From positions 1 through 33,675 of the IMG/VR virus record IMGVR_UViG_3300014913_000043: DNA of 33,675 bases, one strand, 5' to 3'. Below, in pieces: positions 1-6,563 of this stretch (within the stretch, counting starts at the first letter, position 1; every line of letters begins with the position of its first letter). Position numbers and translations under genes: made by a program. A model generated the notes under the pieces. That model did no database searches. It worked only from the letters and a program-made list of their open reading frames with translations, and had not been told where the DNA came from. The stretch is from a virus.

Positions 1-103
1 CTCCAGACATTTGATCATTATCCCCCAAAGCATTAAGTTGTTTTGCTAGGTCTTTTATGGATTTGTTGTATGTTGGCCGTCTTTCTTGTGGAATATATGG
101 CAT
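1..103 (-). CDS. Conserved small phage protein, N-terminal part only
   Basis: Thirty-four codons are visible and the gene runs off the left edge of the window, so its C-terminus is missing. It opens with MPYIPQERRPTYNKSIKDLA. The MPYI...R...Y..aI..L opening resembles a family of short uncharacterised phage proteins of unknown function. The ATG at 101-103 has a purine-rich GGGGAAAA SD a few bases upstream. It lies 12 bases downstream of the 32-aa membrane peptide and is probably co-transcribed with the macrodomain gene. The family resemblance is from memory of the N-terminal pattern only. Confidence 0.6.
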   Translation of the reverse strand, partial: MPYIPQERRPTYNKSIKDLAKQLNALGDNDQMSG

Positions 104-115
104 TAATTTTCCCCG

Positions 116-214
116 TTATAGGAAATCCTTCAAAAAATCATAAAAACAATACATAGTAAGTACGCCACAAACTATGAAAATAAAAAACAAAAGATACAGG
201 AGTATCAGCAACAT
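116..214 (-). CDS. 32-residue single-span membrane peptide
   Basis: A very short ORF starts with ATG at 212-214, one base after the TAA of the macrodomain gene. The SD GAGGAA lies inside the last codons of that gene, so translation is probably coupled. Residues 2-20 are almost entirely Leu, Ile, Phe, Val and Tyr and would form one transmembrane helix. The remainder, CFYDFLKDFL, is short and amphipathic. There is no cleavable signal peptide. Function is unknown; small phage membrane peptides of this kind can act in lysis or host takeover, but nothing here selects one role. The SD and coupled start make it a likely real gene. Confidence 0.55.
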   Translation of the reverse strand: MLLILLYLLFFIFIVCGVLTMYCFYDFLKDFL

Positions 215-215
215 A

Positions 216-689
216 TTATTCCTCAAAATTCTTGGATGCTTGTGGATTAAAGACATACACTGTTGCATTTTGTAAGTCACCCAAACTTTCTTTTATCATA
301 TCTGAGACAATATCCCAATCAAGCCCACCATGACCACAACCCAATGCAGGTATAGCAACAGAAATATGGAAATCACCCTTTTTCTCAAGAAATGACCTTA
401 ATGCCTTGAGTCCATTCGAAATATATGAATATTTTGATGGATTTCTCCAGTGATCCTTCGTTGGGAAATTGACAATCAAAACACCATCTCCATCATTCAA
501 ATAATTCCACAAAACTCCAGGAAATATTTTTCCATTGGTGCATTCACGCCTATATTCTTTATACATCTTAGGATATCTTTGTTTAAATTTTGCAGCAACA
601 CCACATCCCATGACACCAACACAATTAACTGTGTTAACTATGATATCTGCTCCAACATCAAACATATCGCCAGACATAAACTTTAACAC
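216..689 (-). CDS. Macrodomain protein, DarG/TARG1-like ADP-ribosyl hydrolase
   Basis: A 157-aa single macrodomain. The first strand and loop (LKFMSGDMF, residues 2-10) bind ADP-ribose. NTVNCVGVMGCG (19-30) matches the DarG signature NTVN..GVMGKG, and NFPTKDHWR (74-82) contains the Lys (K78) equivalent to the catalytic Lys of DarG/TARG1. A second glycine-rich loop, PALGCGHGGLDW, lies near residues 114-125. The family removes ADP-ribose from thymidine in DNA (DarG) or from glutamate in proteins (TARG1). The start is GTG at 687-689, chosen because a GGAGGT SD lies about nine bases upstream and because the first strand needs these residues. The Lys of the GKG loop is Cys here. It sits in an apparent operon with an RNA ligase. 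An anti-DarT role is inference. Confidence 0.88.
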   Translation of the reverse strand: MLKFMSGDMFDVGADIIVNTVNCVGVMGCGVAAKFKQRYPKMYKEYRRECTNGKIFPGVLWNYLNDGDGVLIVNFPTKDHWRNPSKYSYISNGLKALRSFLEKKGDFHISVAIPALGCGHGGLDWDIVSDMIKESLGDLQNATVYVFNPQASKNFEE

Positions 690-692
690 AAT

Positions 693-839
693 TTATCTAC
701 CTCCACCTTTTCGATCATTACCTTGTCTGGCTGGCTTTCCTGGTTTTGTAGTTCTCTTCCTTCTTCGTGGCGTAGGAACTCCTTGGTTATTCTTCTTTGG
801 ACCATTCCCATCTGGACCAGTTCCATCTTTTCCTGGCAT
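693..839 (-). CDS. 48-residue basic Gly/Pro-rich protein, MPGKDGTGP type
   Basis: This short ORF reads MPGKDGTGPDGNGP at its start and continues with a Lys/Arg-rich, Gly/Pro-rich tail ending in KGGGR. The N-terminus resembles the opening of the DUF5320-type small proteins (MP.GDGTGP.G.GP) of anaerobic bacteria and some phages, whose function is unknown. The ATG at 837-839 follows a good AAAGGA SD, and the gene lies 11 bases after the RNA ligase stop. Its last codons carry the SD of the macrodomain gene. It is predicted to be intrinsically disordered and strongly basic, so nucleic-acid binding is possible but not shown. Confidence rests on the SD, spacing and recognisable start. Confidence 0.6.
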   Translation of the reverse strand: MPGKDGTGPDGNGPKKNNQGVPTPRRRKRTTKPGKPARQGNDRKGGGR

Positions 840-850
840 AATACGTCCTT

Positions 851-1822
851 TCAACTTTTGTTCAAATATCTATTACCAACAATCTTTAATTGAACTCTTC
901 CAATATTTCGATCGGTTCGTTCATGAACTGGTTTAATTACAACACCTTCCCTATGATGATCTGCTTTTCCACAAATACTGTCTTCTTCAGCAAACATCAA
1001 CAGCTTTTCCTTATCAAACGGACCTCTGTATACCAAAGGAACCCACGGCAATCCAGAACCAACACTAATAGCATCGTCGTAGTCAAGCCATCTATCTCCA
1101 CTCAATATGTCAAATGCAGCAAAGAAAATTTCTCCACACTTTGCTCCATATTTAAGGTTTTGTACCTGACCATATATTTCCCCATAAACCGTCATATTTT
1201 GGTTGTGTCTAAGCCACGCTTCTAATGCTGGAGTCCAACTCAATGCTTTCCACCACAAATTGTTTTCATCTTCCTTTTTCCAAAATTTCCTTGATCCACA
1301 ATAAATCTTATCATCAATACATACAAATCTAGCATTTGCACCGTGAATTTTTTCTGTACAAATGATTTCTTCTCCATCTACAAATTTACTTGAATATTTT
1401 CTAAAATTCATTACATCATATACGGGATGAAATCCTGGTGGAGGAGTTGCTCCATCACCACCAGTTTTAAAACACGCTCTCATTTGTGGTTCATAGTGGA
1501 CTATCCCCAATGCATCCATCAAATCGTCTCCTACTTTTGCATCTATTGGTGCCTGCACAAGTAGTCCAGTTGACCATTCACCCCTAAGTCTTCTTGCTTT
1601 GATTCTACGGTGGCCACCAAGAAATTGAAACATTGGAGTATCTGGCACAACACTGTCTGGCGGGATATATACTGCAAGATCTCCATCATTCCAATCTGAT
1701 GTTCTAACAACACATTGAAAATCACCAACATAAACGATACTTAGAGAATCAGCATTCGGGTGATCTAAAAGCTTGATTTTGACAACATCACATGTGTGTT
1801 CATTCACGTGGAGTATCTCCAT
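851..1822 (-). CDS. ATP-dependent RNA ligase, Rnl5/DraRnl-like
   Basis: A 323-aa protein. An N-terminal module of about 100 residues, with an HPNADSL segment (21-27), resembles the N-terminal OB-type domain of Deinococcus radiodurans RNA ligase. The C-terminal nucleotidyltransferase has motif I TEKIHG (catalytic K158), motif Ia SRK (177-179), motif III YGEIYG (213-218), motif IIIa FFAAFDI, motif IV EGVVIK (292-297) and motif V QLKIV (311-315). The family seals nicks with a 3'-OH RNA end through ligase-AMP and RNA-adenylate intermediates. The start is placed at ATG 1820-1822 (MEILHV) rather than the in-frame GTG at 1849; both overlap the upstream gene. It probably repairs broken RNA, such as tRNAs cut by host anticodon nucleases, but the substrate is inferred. 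Confidence 0.88.
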   Translation of the reverse strand: MEILHVNEHTCDVVKIKLLDHPNADSLSIVYVGDFQCVVRTSDWNDGDLAVYIPPDSVVPDTPMFQFLGGHRRIKARRLRGEWSTGLLVQAPIDAKVGDDLMDALGIVHYEPQMRACFKTGGDGATPPPGFHPVYDVMNFRKYSSKFVDGEEIICTEKIHGANARFVCIDDKIYCGSRKFWKKEDENNLWWKALSWTPALEAWLRHNQNMTVYGEIYGQVQNLKYGAKCGEIFFAAFDILSGDRWLDYDDAISVGSGLPWVPLVYRGPFDKEKLLMFAEEDSICGKADHHREGVVIKPVHERTDRNIGRVQLKIVGNRYLNKS

Positions 1823-2117
1823 ATAAAAACCATTCTTCTTCTTCAGCACTCATTCCATCAATACCTAATGTTTGCTTAGCATTTTGAATTAATACTTCGT
1901 CACTTGGCAATAAACATCCAACATCTCTCAATAATGGTATTAATGGATAAACCGCCATATCTGTTCCATTGAAACCTTGTTCACCAATTTCTAGAAAAAG
2001 CGTATGCATTGCCGGGTTACTCACTAATTCTTCAACTGCTTTGATTGCCCCAGTTTTTATGTCTGGAGCATCCTTAATCGTCTTAAACGTTCCACTTACG
2101 AAATAAAATTTAGCCAT
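1800..2117 (-). CDS. Hypothetical protein, 105 aa
   Basis: I do not recognise this protein. It is 105 aa and acidic towards the C-terminus (SAEEEEWFLYGDTPRE), with no transmembrane segment and no cysteine pattern typical of zinc binding. The start FYFVSGTFKTIKDAP looks like a folded beta/alpha protein. The ATG lies at 2115-2117, three bases after the stop of the 73-aa gene upstream, and its 3' end overlaps the RNA ligase start by about 23 bases, so it is part of the same operon. Confidence 0.65.
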   Translation of the reverse strand: MAKFYFVSGTFKTIKDAPDIKTGAIKAVEELVSNPAMHTLFLEIGEQGFNGTDMAVYPLIPLLRDVGCLLPSDEVLIQNAKQTLGIDGMSAEEEEWFLYGDTPRE

Positions 2118-2120
2118 AAT

Positions 2121-2342
2121 TTACTCCAAATCTCCAGCATTCCCAGATCTTCTTCTCTCAATTTGTTCATCAACAACTTTATCATTCAAAAATACTTGAG
2201 GCTTAAAAATTGCTTTCCTATCAATACTACATTCAAGATCATCTAACAAAAACTTAATGACCCTACATAAATCAATAATATGAAAATTACTTGAACAAGA
2301 CTCAACAAAATTAACCTTATCTCTTGCTTCTTGAATATTCAT
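2121..2342 (-). CDS. Hypothetical protein, 73 aa
   Basis: A 73-aa protein of unknown function, predicted mainly helical, with a central segment IDLCRVIKFLLDDLECSI and a charged C-terminus. Its ATG at 2340-2342 lies inside the last codons of the hypoxanthine phosphoribosyltransferase gene (26-base overlap), and its stop is three bases before the next start, so it is an operon member probably translated by coupling. No motif indicates a role. Confidence 0.6.
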   Translation of the reverse strand: MNIQEARDKVNFVESCSSNFHIIDLCRVIKFLLDDLECSIDRKAIFKPQVFLNDKVVDEQIERRRSGNAGDLE

Positions 2343-2865
2343 TTATTTTCTCCAACACGACTATATCAGATAATTCTCTAAATTTATTGTCATAATCCAA
2401 CCCACATCCAACTACAAATTTATTTGGAATATCAAATCCAACAAAATCTGCTTTTGATTCTTGTATGATTCTTGACGATTCTGGTTTTCTCAATAATGTA
2501 GCAACAGACAAACTATTTAAACCAGATCTATTTAATCTTTGTTTTATAAACTCGATAGTTGTGCCTGTATCAAGAATATCGTCAACCAATAAAACATCAG
2601 CGTCTTCAAGACATACACTTTGATCATGAATCATTACAGGGGTCTGATTGGTCGTGTTTTTATCAGGATATGTGGATACCCTGATAAAATCAAGTGTTGT
2701 CTCTGTTTTCATTTGTCTAACTAGATCTGCCATAAAAAAAATAGCACCAGCCAATACACCCAAAACAACAACCGGTTTTTCAACATCAGCATAATGTTGA
2801 TCTATTTCTTTTGCCATAGACAAAATTCTGTTTCTAATTTGTTGTTGTGTTATAAGCATATTCAT
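2317..2865 (-). CDS. hpt: Hypoxanthine(-guanine) phosphoribosyltransferase
   Basis: A 182-aa purine salvage enzyme that converts hypoxanthine or guanine plus PRPP to IMP or GMP. The PRPP-binding motif VLLVDDILDTGTT spans residues 91-103, the VVVLGVLAGAIFFMADL segment (32-48) is the PPi-loop strand, and the C-terminal PNKFVVGCGLDYDNKFREL matches the purine-binding end of bacterial Hpt (P.KFVVGYGLDY...YR.L). The start is taken at ATG 2863-2865, which gives the normal family length; the longer reading frame to 2958 would add 31 residues overlapping the membrane protein gene and has no homology. The neighbours are small unknown genes. A complete salvage enzyme on a phage suggests purine recycling for replication. 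Confidence 0.9.
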   Translation of the reverse strand: MNMLITQQQIRNRILSMAKEIDQHYADVEKPVVVLGVLAGAIFFMADLVRQMKTETTLDFIRVSTYPDKNTTNQTPVMIHDQSVCLEDADVLLVDDILDTGTTIEFIKQRLNRSGLNSLSVATLLRKPESSRIIQESKADFVGFDIPNKFVVGCGLDYDNKFRELSDIVVLEKINEYSRSKR

Positions 2866-2902
2866 AAATTTTACCAAAAAATAATCTGTTTTAGTCTCTT
2901 GT

Positions 2903-3241
2903 TTATACGTGGAACCACGCTGGTTGTTGCAAAATAAACCAAAACAACCACCACCCACAAATAACTACACACGCCAATAAACCAAAAATAGTCGTAAAAA
3001 GTATATATTTTTTATTTGGTCCACATAACACAATTCCATTACACGCACAAGATACGAAAACAACCGCAATCTTGAACACAACTAACCCATCAGTCCCATA
3101 ATTGTCCCAAACATACAGAGCAATTGGGTTTGCTTCTTCAAAATTTTTGAACGTTCTTGCAGAATAAATCGTTACAAAAAGATCTAACGAAAAAACTACA
3201 AATATAATCGAAGGCAGAATTATATACCAATATTTTTTCAT
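2903..3241 (-). CDS. Small multi-span membrane protein, DUF5658-like
   Basis: A 112-aa protein from the ATG at 3239-3241, with three hydrophobic segments at about residues 4-26, 52-71 and 77-104. Between the first two lies NFEEANPIALYVWDNYG; the E.NP pattern after a first helix is like the DUF5658-type membrane proteins of unknown function. The start is problematic: the T-tract of a terminator hairpin directly precedes the ATG and no SD is present. An in-frame GTG at 3272-3274 would read through the hairpin and overlap the stop of a tiny upstream ORF as TAGTG. The role is unknown; an inner-membrane location is predicted. Confidence 0.6.
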   Translation of the reverse strand: MKKYWYIILPSIIFVVFSLDLFVTIYSARTFKNFEEANPIALYVWDNYGTDGLVVFKIAVVFVSCACNGIVLCGPNKKYILFTTIFGLLACVVICGWWLFWFILQQPAWFHV

Positions 3242-3269
3242 AAAAAGACGGGGGCCTTTTAGGCCCCCG
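3242..3269 (-). terminator. Rho-independent terminator (minus strand)
   Basis: A perfect 9-bp GC-rich stem, CGGGGGCCT paired with AGGCCCCCG (3249-3257 with 3261-3269) and a 3-base loop, is followed on the minus strand by TCTTTTTA. It ends transcripts coming from the ligase side or from the promoter at 3347-3375. The tract touches the ATG of the membrane protein gene, so it could also act as an attenuator for that gene. Confidence 0.85.
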
Positions 3270-3340
3270 ATCACTAAGGTAACGAACGACGCGCAAGGAT
3301 GGCGTGACTAAATATTGACGCCTGCTTAACACTTTCGTCC
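3242..3340 (-). ncRNA. Candidate ~100-nt phage small RNA
   Basis: A promoter-like TAGACA-N17-TATAAT ends at 3347 and an intrinsic terminator ends at 3242, with no gene of normal size between. A transcript starting near 3340 would begin GGACGAAAG and be about 100 nt long. The interval is clearly richer in G and C than its surroundings. It can form a GGCGT/ACGCC hairpin (about 3316-3320 with 3301-3305) before the terminator stem. A 24-27 codon ORF (MSLDESVKQASIF...) overlaps it, but its start codons lie inside or upstream of the -10 box, would be absent from this transcript and have no SD. An RNA gene is therefore favoured over a peptide. No known RNA family is recognised. Confidence 0.45.
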
Positions 3341-3346
3341 AAAGAC

Positions 3347-3375
3347 ATTATACACATAATTTTGCTTTTTGTCTA
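3347..3375 (-). promoter_or_regulatory. Sigma-70-like promoter with GTGTATAAT box
   Basis: On the minus strand TAGACA (3370-3375) and TATAAT (3347-3352) are separated by 17 bases; the -10 is preceded by TGTG as at seven other intergenic sites. This is the best -35 match of the set. It points at the terminator 80 bases downstream. Confidence 0.6.
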
Positions 3376-3380
3376 AAATT

Positions 3381-5264
3381 TCAATTATTTTTCACAATAT
3401 ACAAAAACGTTTCTGGAGACATTAATTTAAGTCCCATCTCTCTTGCTTTAACGGCTTTCGCCGACCTGCTATCTGGGTCTGCAATAACCAATATTGTAGT
3501 TTTGTTGTTGATGGAACTGCAAACCTTAGCACCACACGCTTCTGCGATTTCGCTCATCCTTGATCTTGGGTGGGGAGATTTCCCGGTAAAACAAATTGTT
3601 TCTCCATCAAACTCATTAGTTGTTTCTTGATCACTGTCATCGGAAATTGACATATAACTTGCCAATTTCACAACCTCATCCCTATTGTCAACAAGCCAGT
3701 CACAAAATGCTTGAGATCGCACATCCCCAAAACCATCAAGTTTAGCAACATCTTGTGGGGTAAGATCGAACAAATCGTCAAGTTCAACAATATTCAGGCT
3801 ATTACACAAAATAGAGGCCAAAGATCTACCAACACCTTTTATACATATTGAACCAATAAAATCTGATAAAGAAACGGATCTAGATTGTTCTAGTGAGTCA
3901 ATAATTTTCAAAGCCCTTTTGTCACCCAATATACCATTTTTCATTTTTACTGAAGCCCATTCAGATTTTGTTGTTTCATACAATTCTGTGATAGACCTAA
4001 TATTAGCTCCGACGATAGCACCTTGTCCAAGATTCAGAATATTCCTCTTGTGTATCCAGGTCATAACTCTACCAATAGATTTCCCGGAACATTCTTTATT
4101 TTCACACACCATTTTAGCCCCATCCGGATAAACATCAAAACCACATTCTGGACATTTATCTGGACATACTATTGGTTTTCTATTCTCACCATTTCTAATT
4201 TTTGTTGATACTTTTGGAATAACATCTCCCGCCCTAATAACTTCTACCGTATCACCAATAGCTATCTGTAGTCTGTTGATCTCATCAATATTACACAAAA
4301 GAGCACTACGTATAATTGTTCCCCCTACACCAACTGGAGCTACTTTCCCGACAGGAGTCAACGCACCAGTTTGCCCAACCTGCCATTGGACGTCTAGCAA
4401 AACAGTTTCTCCACCACGTGGCTTGAATTTATATGCTATCTGCCCTTTAGGTCTGTTATTTTTAACACCCATCTCAAAAGACGCTTTTTTGTTGTCTACT
4501 TTAAAAACAATCCCATCAATTTCATACAACAGATTATTTCTACCAGATTCTTCTGAACAACAAAATGAATACATTTCATGTATTCTGTTACCATCAATAT
4601 ATCTGTATTCAACAATAGTATATTTCGGTATCAGAAACCACTGTTCCAAAAAAGTCAACATACTGTTTTCGGTTTCAAACGTATCTAAACATTTATCATC
4701 CACTATAGCATCAAAAGCGTAAAATCGTAAAAACTTAGCATTTTTACTATCACGTCGCCTTAATGTTCCAGATGCTGAATTTCTTGGATTTGCATCACCA
4801 GTAAAATTTTTATCCCAATCATTTTTGTGAATTAGACACTCACATCTAACAGAAACAATATGTTTGTCAATTGTTAATGGAATATTCCCAGATCTAACAA
4901 CATTAGTTGTCACATCTTCTCCAACGTCTCCATCTCCACGAGTTATAGCCTGAACAAAACTTCCATTTTCATATTTTAGTTCTACAGATAAACCATCTAA
5001 TTTATGTTCAAGACAAAAATCTACTCCATGTGGTAGCCACTCGATAAGTTCTTTTTTATTGTTTGCATTATTTAAACTACCCATTTGAATATCGTGCTTG
5101 ACTTTACTTGTTCCTGGTACTGGAGCACCTATCCTTTTTAAAAACGGATTTTTTGGATCTTTGGATCTCAATGCTATAATTGCGGCATCAAACTCCTCAT
5201 CAGTCATTATTGGAGAACCATTGTAGTACGCATCGCTTGCTTCTTCTAATTTTTGTATATCCAT
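3381..5264 (-). CDS. ligA: NAD-dependent DNA ligase
   Basis: A 627-aa, full-architecture LigA that seals DNA nicks using NAD+. Residues 8-32 (AYYNGSPIMTDEEFD region) form a shortened Ia domain. The adenylation domain has motif I EHKLDG with catalytic K88, then RGDGDVGEDVTTN and IAYKFKP. An OB-fold follows. A four-cysteine zinc finger reads CPECGFDVY...CENKEC. After it come helix-hairpin-helix repeats and a C-terminal BRCT domain (TICFTGKSPHPRS to the end). The start is ATG 5262-5264 with a GGGG SD; the in-frame TTG at 5279 is unlikely. It lies alone between two terminators. Only a weak upstream promoter can be proposed (TTGCAA-N17-TAAACT near 5290). Phages more often carry ATP ligases, so a complete LigA is notable. 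Confidence 0.95.
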   Translation of the reverse strand: MDIQKLEEASDAYYNGSPIMTDEEFDAAIIALRSKDPKNPFLKRIGAPVPGTSKVKHDIQMGSLNNANNKKELIEWLPHGVDFCLEHKLDGLSVELKYENGSFVQAITRGDGDVGEDVTTNVVRSGNIPLTIDKHIVSVRCECLIHKNDWDKNFTGDANPRNSASGTLRRRDSKNAKFLRFYAFDAIVDDKCLDTFETENSMLTFLEQWFLIPKYTIVEYRYIDGNRIHEMYSFCCSEESGRNNLLYEIDGIVFKVDNKKASFEMGVKNNRPKGQIAYKFKPRGGETVLLDVQWQVGQTGALTPVGKVAPVGVGGTIIRSALLCNIDEINRLQIAIGDTVEVIRAGDVIPKVSTKIRNGENRKPIVCPDKCPECGFDVYPDGAKMVCENKECSGKSIGRVMTWIHKRNILNLGQGAIVGANIRSITELYETTKSEWASVKMKNGILGDKRALKIIDSLEQSRSVSLSDFIGSICIKGVGRSLASILCNSLNIVELDDLFDLTPQDVAKLDGFGDVRSQAFCDWLVDNRDEVVKLASYMSISDDSDQETTNEFDGETICFTGKSPHPRSRMSEIAEACGAKVCSSINNKTTILVIADPDSRSAKAVKAREMGLKLMSPETFLYIVKNN

Positions 5265-5324
5265 CACTAATATCCCCAACTAGTAAGTTTATTTGTTGTA
5301 CATGGAATTTGCAATATTGTTCCA

Positions 5325-5360
5325 CAAAAAAATCGGGGTGGTCTTAAAACCACCCCGATT
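5325..5360 (-). terminator. Strong rho-independent terminator after the tail tube gene
   Basis: A perfect 12-bp stem, AATCGGGGTGGT (5331-5342) with ACCACCCCGATT (5349-5360), has a 6-base loop and is followed on the minus strand by a run of T. It ends the tail-tube transcript 28 bases after its stop codon. Confidence 0.92.
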
Positions 5361-5388
5361 CATTGGTCACAAACTAAATTGTGAATTA

Positions 5389-6501
5389 CTATGTAGCCAA
5401 ACCGGCTGGATCTGCCGTATGAGTAACTTTCAAACTATTAAAGTTTGAATAATTATATGATACTGTAACGTTACCGCCTCCAGCATCACCACCACCATAG
5501 CTTACCGAAGCAAGCTTGTTTTTTGGTCCAAGATTAATTCTGGTACCCTCTTCAACCCAGATGAAAATCTTCTGGTTTGTTAGATTGGTTCCCCCTACAG
5601 GATCTGCCAGGGCATCAATTAAATCACCTTCCGAAGATGTTGTGTCAATAACACACGTGACTTCAGTTGGGAATGAAACAAATCTATGGTATGGTCCTCT
5701 ACGCCCTAATTCAAACAATTCTTCTCTACCAAGATCACTGGAGATTGTAACTGTTTGAAGGTGAGCACTGTACGCATTAGCAGATTCTACGTTGTGGCCA
5801 TTACTATCTATTCCATCTATTTCTGTTGGCCAGATACTCCCACTAACTCCGGTAATATCACCATTAGCATCCATTGAACATCCAGTACCCATCAAAATAT
5901 TTTCTCTTTGAGCTACTCCACCAGATGCGGCCAAAGACTGTGGTTCATCTGATCCATCAAAAGATGTTGGAGTAAAGTGGTTGAGCCCAGAAGCAGTCCA
6001 CTCCTTGTTGTTCCCAACAAGGGTCACATCTTCTGTTGAACTTCCTTCAACCTGAAGAGTATATGTCAGAGCAGAAACATACATACCAGACATACCGACA
6101 GACTGAAGTGGTGTTCCGGAAGCATTGTCGAATGTGTCTGGATAAATATTCAATCCAGCAAAACATCTCTCATTAGACCTACCAACCAAAGTAGCAGATG
6201 AAGCCCCAGGTGTGGCAAGATGATATAGTAATGGATATCCATCCAAAACTTTTTGTAATGTCATCTCGATATCTGGAATACCTTCAATATTTTCGTATAG
6301 TTCTAGTTGACCAAGCTCGAAAACTTGCTGAAGATTGAACGTAGTATTTAAACCAACACTTTGCACACCATGCGCGGTAACAAAACCAGACGGATGTGTC
6401 CCAGAACCATCATGTAAATTGCCAGCATCTAGTGGACACAATACGTCATGCTCAGCAAATCCAACTGCCTGAATTGCATAAAAAATTCTATTATTTGCCA
6501 C
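5389..6501 (-). CDS. Virion structural protein, probable major tail tube protein
   Basis: A 370-aa protein, rich in Gly, Ser and Thr with few Lys and Cys, as expected for a highly expressed beta-rich virion protein. It begins MANNRIFYAIQAVGFAEHD and contains QQVFELGQLELYENIEGIPD (residues 58-77) and a second FELGRRGPYHRF segment later, suggesting two related halves or an internal repeat. The start is GTG 6499-6501, supported by the SD AAGGGGGAG; the ATG at 6518-6520 is out of frame. It has its own promoter box (6546-6554) and a strong terminator, as expected for an abundant product. Tail tube is inferred from length, composition and position after the neck genes; no decisive motif was seen, and another major virion protein is possible. 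Confidence 0.6.
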   Translation of the reverse strand: MANNRIFYAIQAVGFAEHDVLCPLDAGNLHDGSGTHPSGFVTAHGVQSVGLNTTFNLQQVFELGQLELYENIEGIPDIEMTLQKVLDGYPLLYHLATPGASSATLVGRSNERCFAGLNIYPDTFDNASGTPLQSVGMSGMYVSALTYTLQVEGSSTEDVTLVGNNKEWTASGLNHFTPTSFDGSDEPQSLAASGGVAQRENILMGTGCSMDANGDITGVSGSIWPTEIDGIDSNGHNVESANAYSAHLQTVTISSDLGREELFELGRRGPYHRFVSFPTEVTCVIDTTSSEGDLIDALADPVGGTNLTNQKIFIWVEEGTRINLGPKNKLASVSYGGGDAGGGNVTVSYNYSNFNSLKVTHTADPAGLAT

Positions 6502-6545
6502 AGATCACTCCCCCTTTCATTAGAAGCTATCCTACCATTATATGT

Positions 6546-6554
6546 ATTATACAC
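6546..6554 (-). promoter_or_regulatory. GTGTATAAT promoter box upstream of the tail tube gene
   Basis: The minus strand reads TGGTGTATAATACATATAATGG: the conserved box followed nine bases later by a second TATAAT. No convincing -35 is present at 16-18 bases. It is about 45 bases upstream of the GTG start of the probable tail tube gene, in a 62-base gap. Confidence 0.6.
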
Positions 6555-6563
6555 CACAAATTC

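Noticed and set aside
3138-3332. 64-codon minus-strand ORF across the terminator
   Set aside because: It overlaps the membrane protein gene in another frame and has no SD or recognisable sequence; the interval is better explained by a short RNA and terminator.
5280-5324. Promoter for ligA
   Set aside because: Only a weak TTGCAA-N17-TAAACT and a TGTACAAC remnant are present; not strong enough to list as a separate feature.
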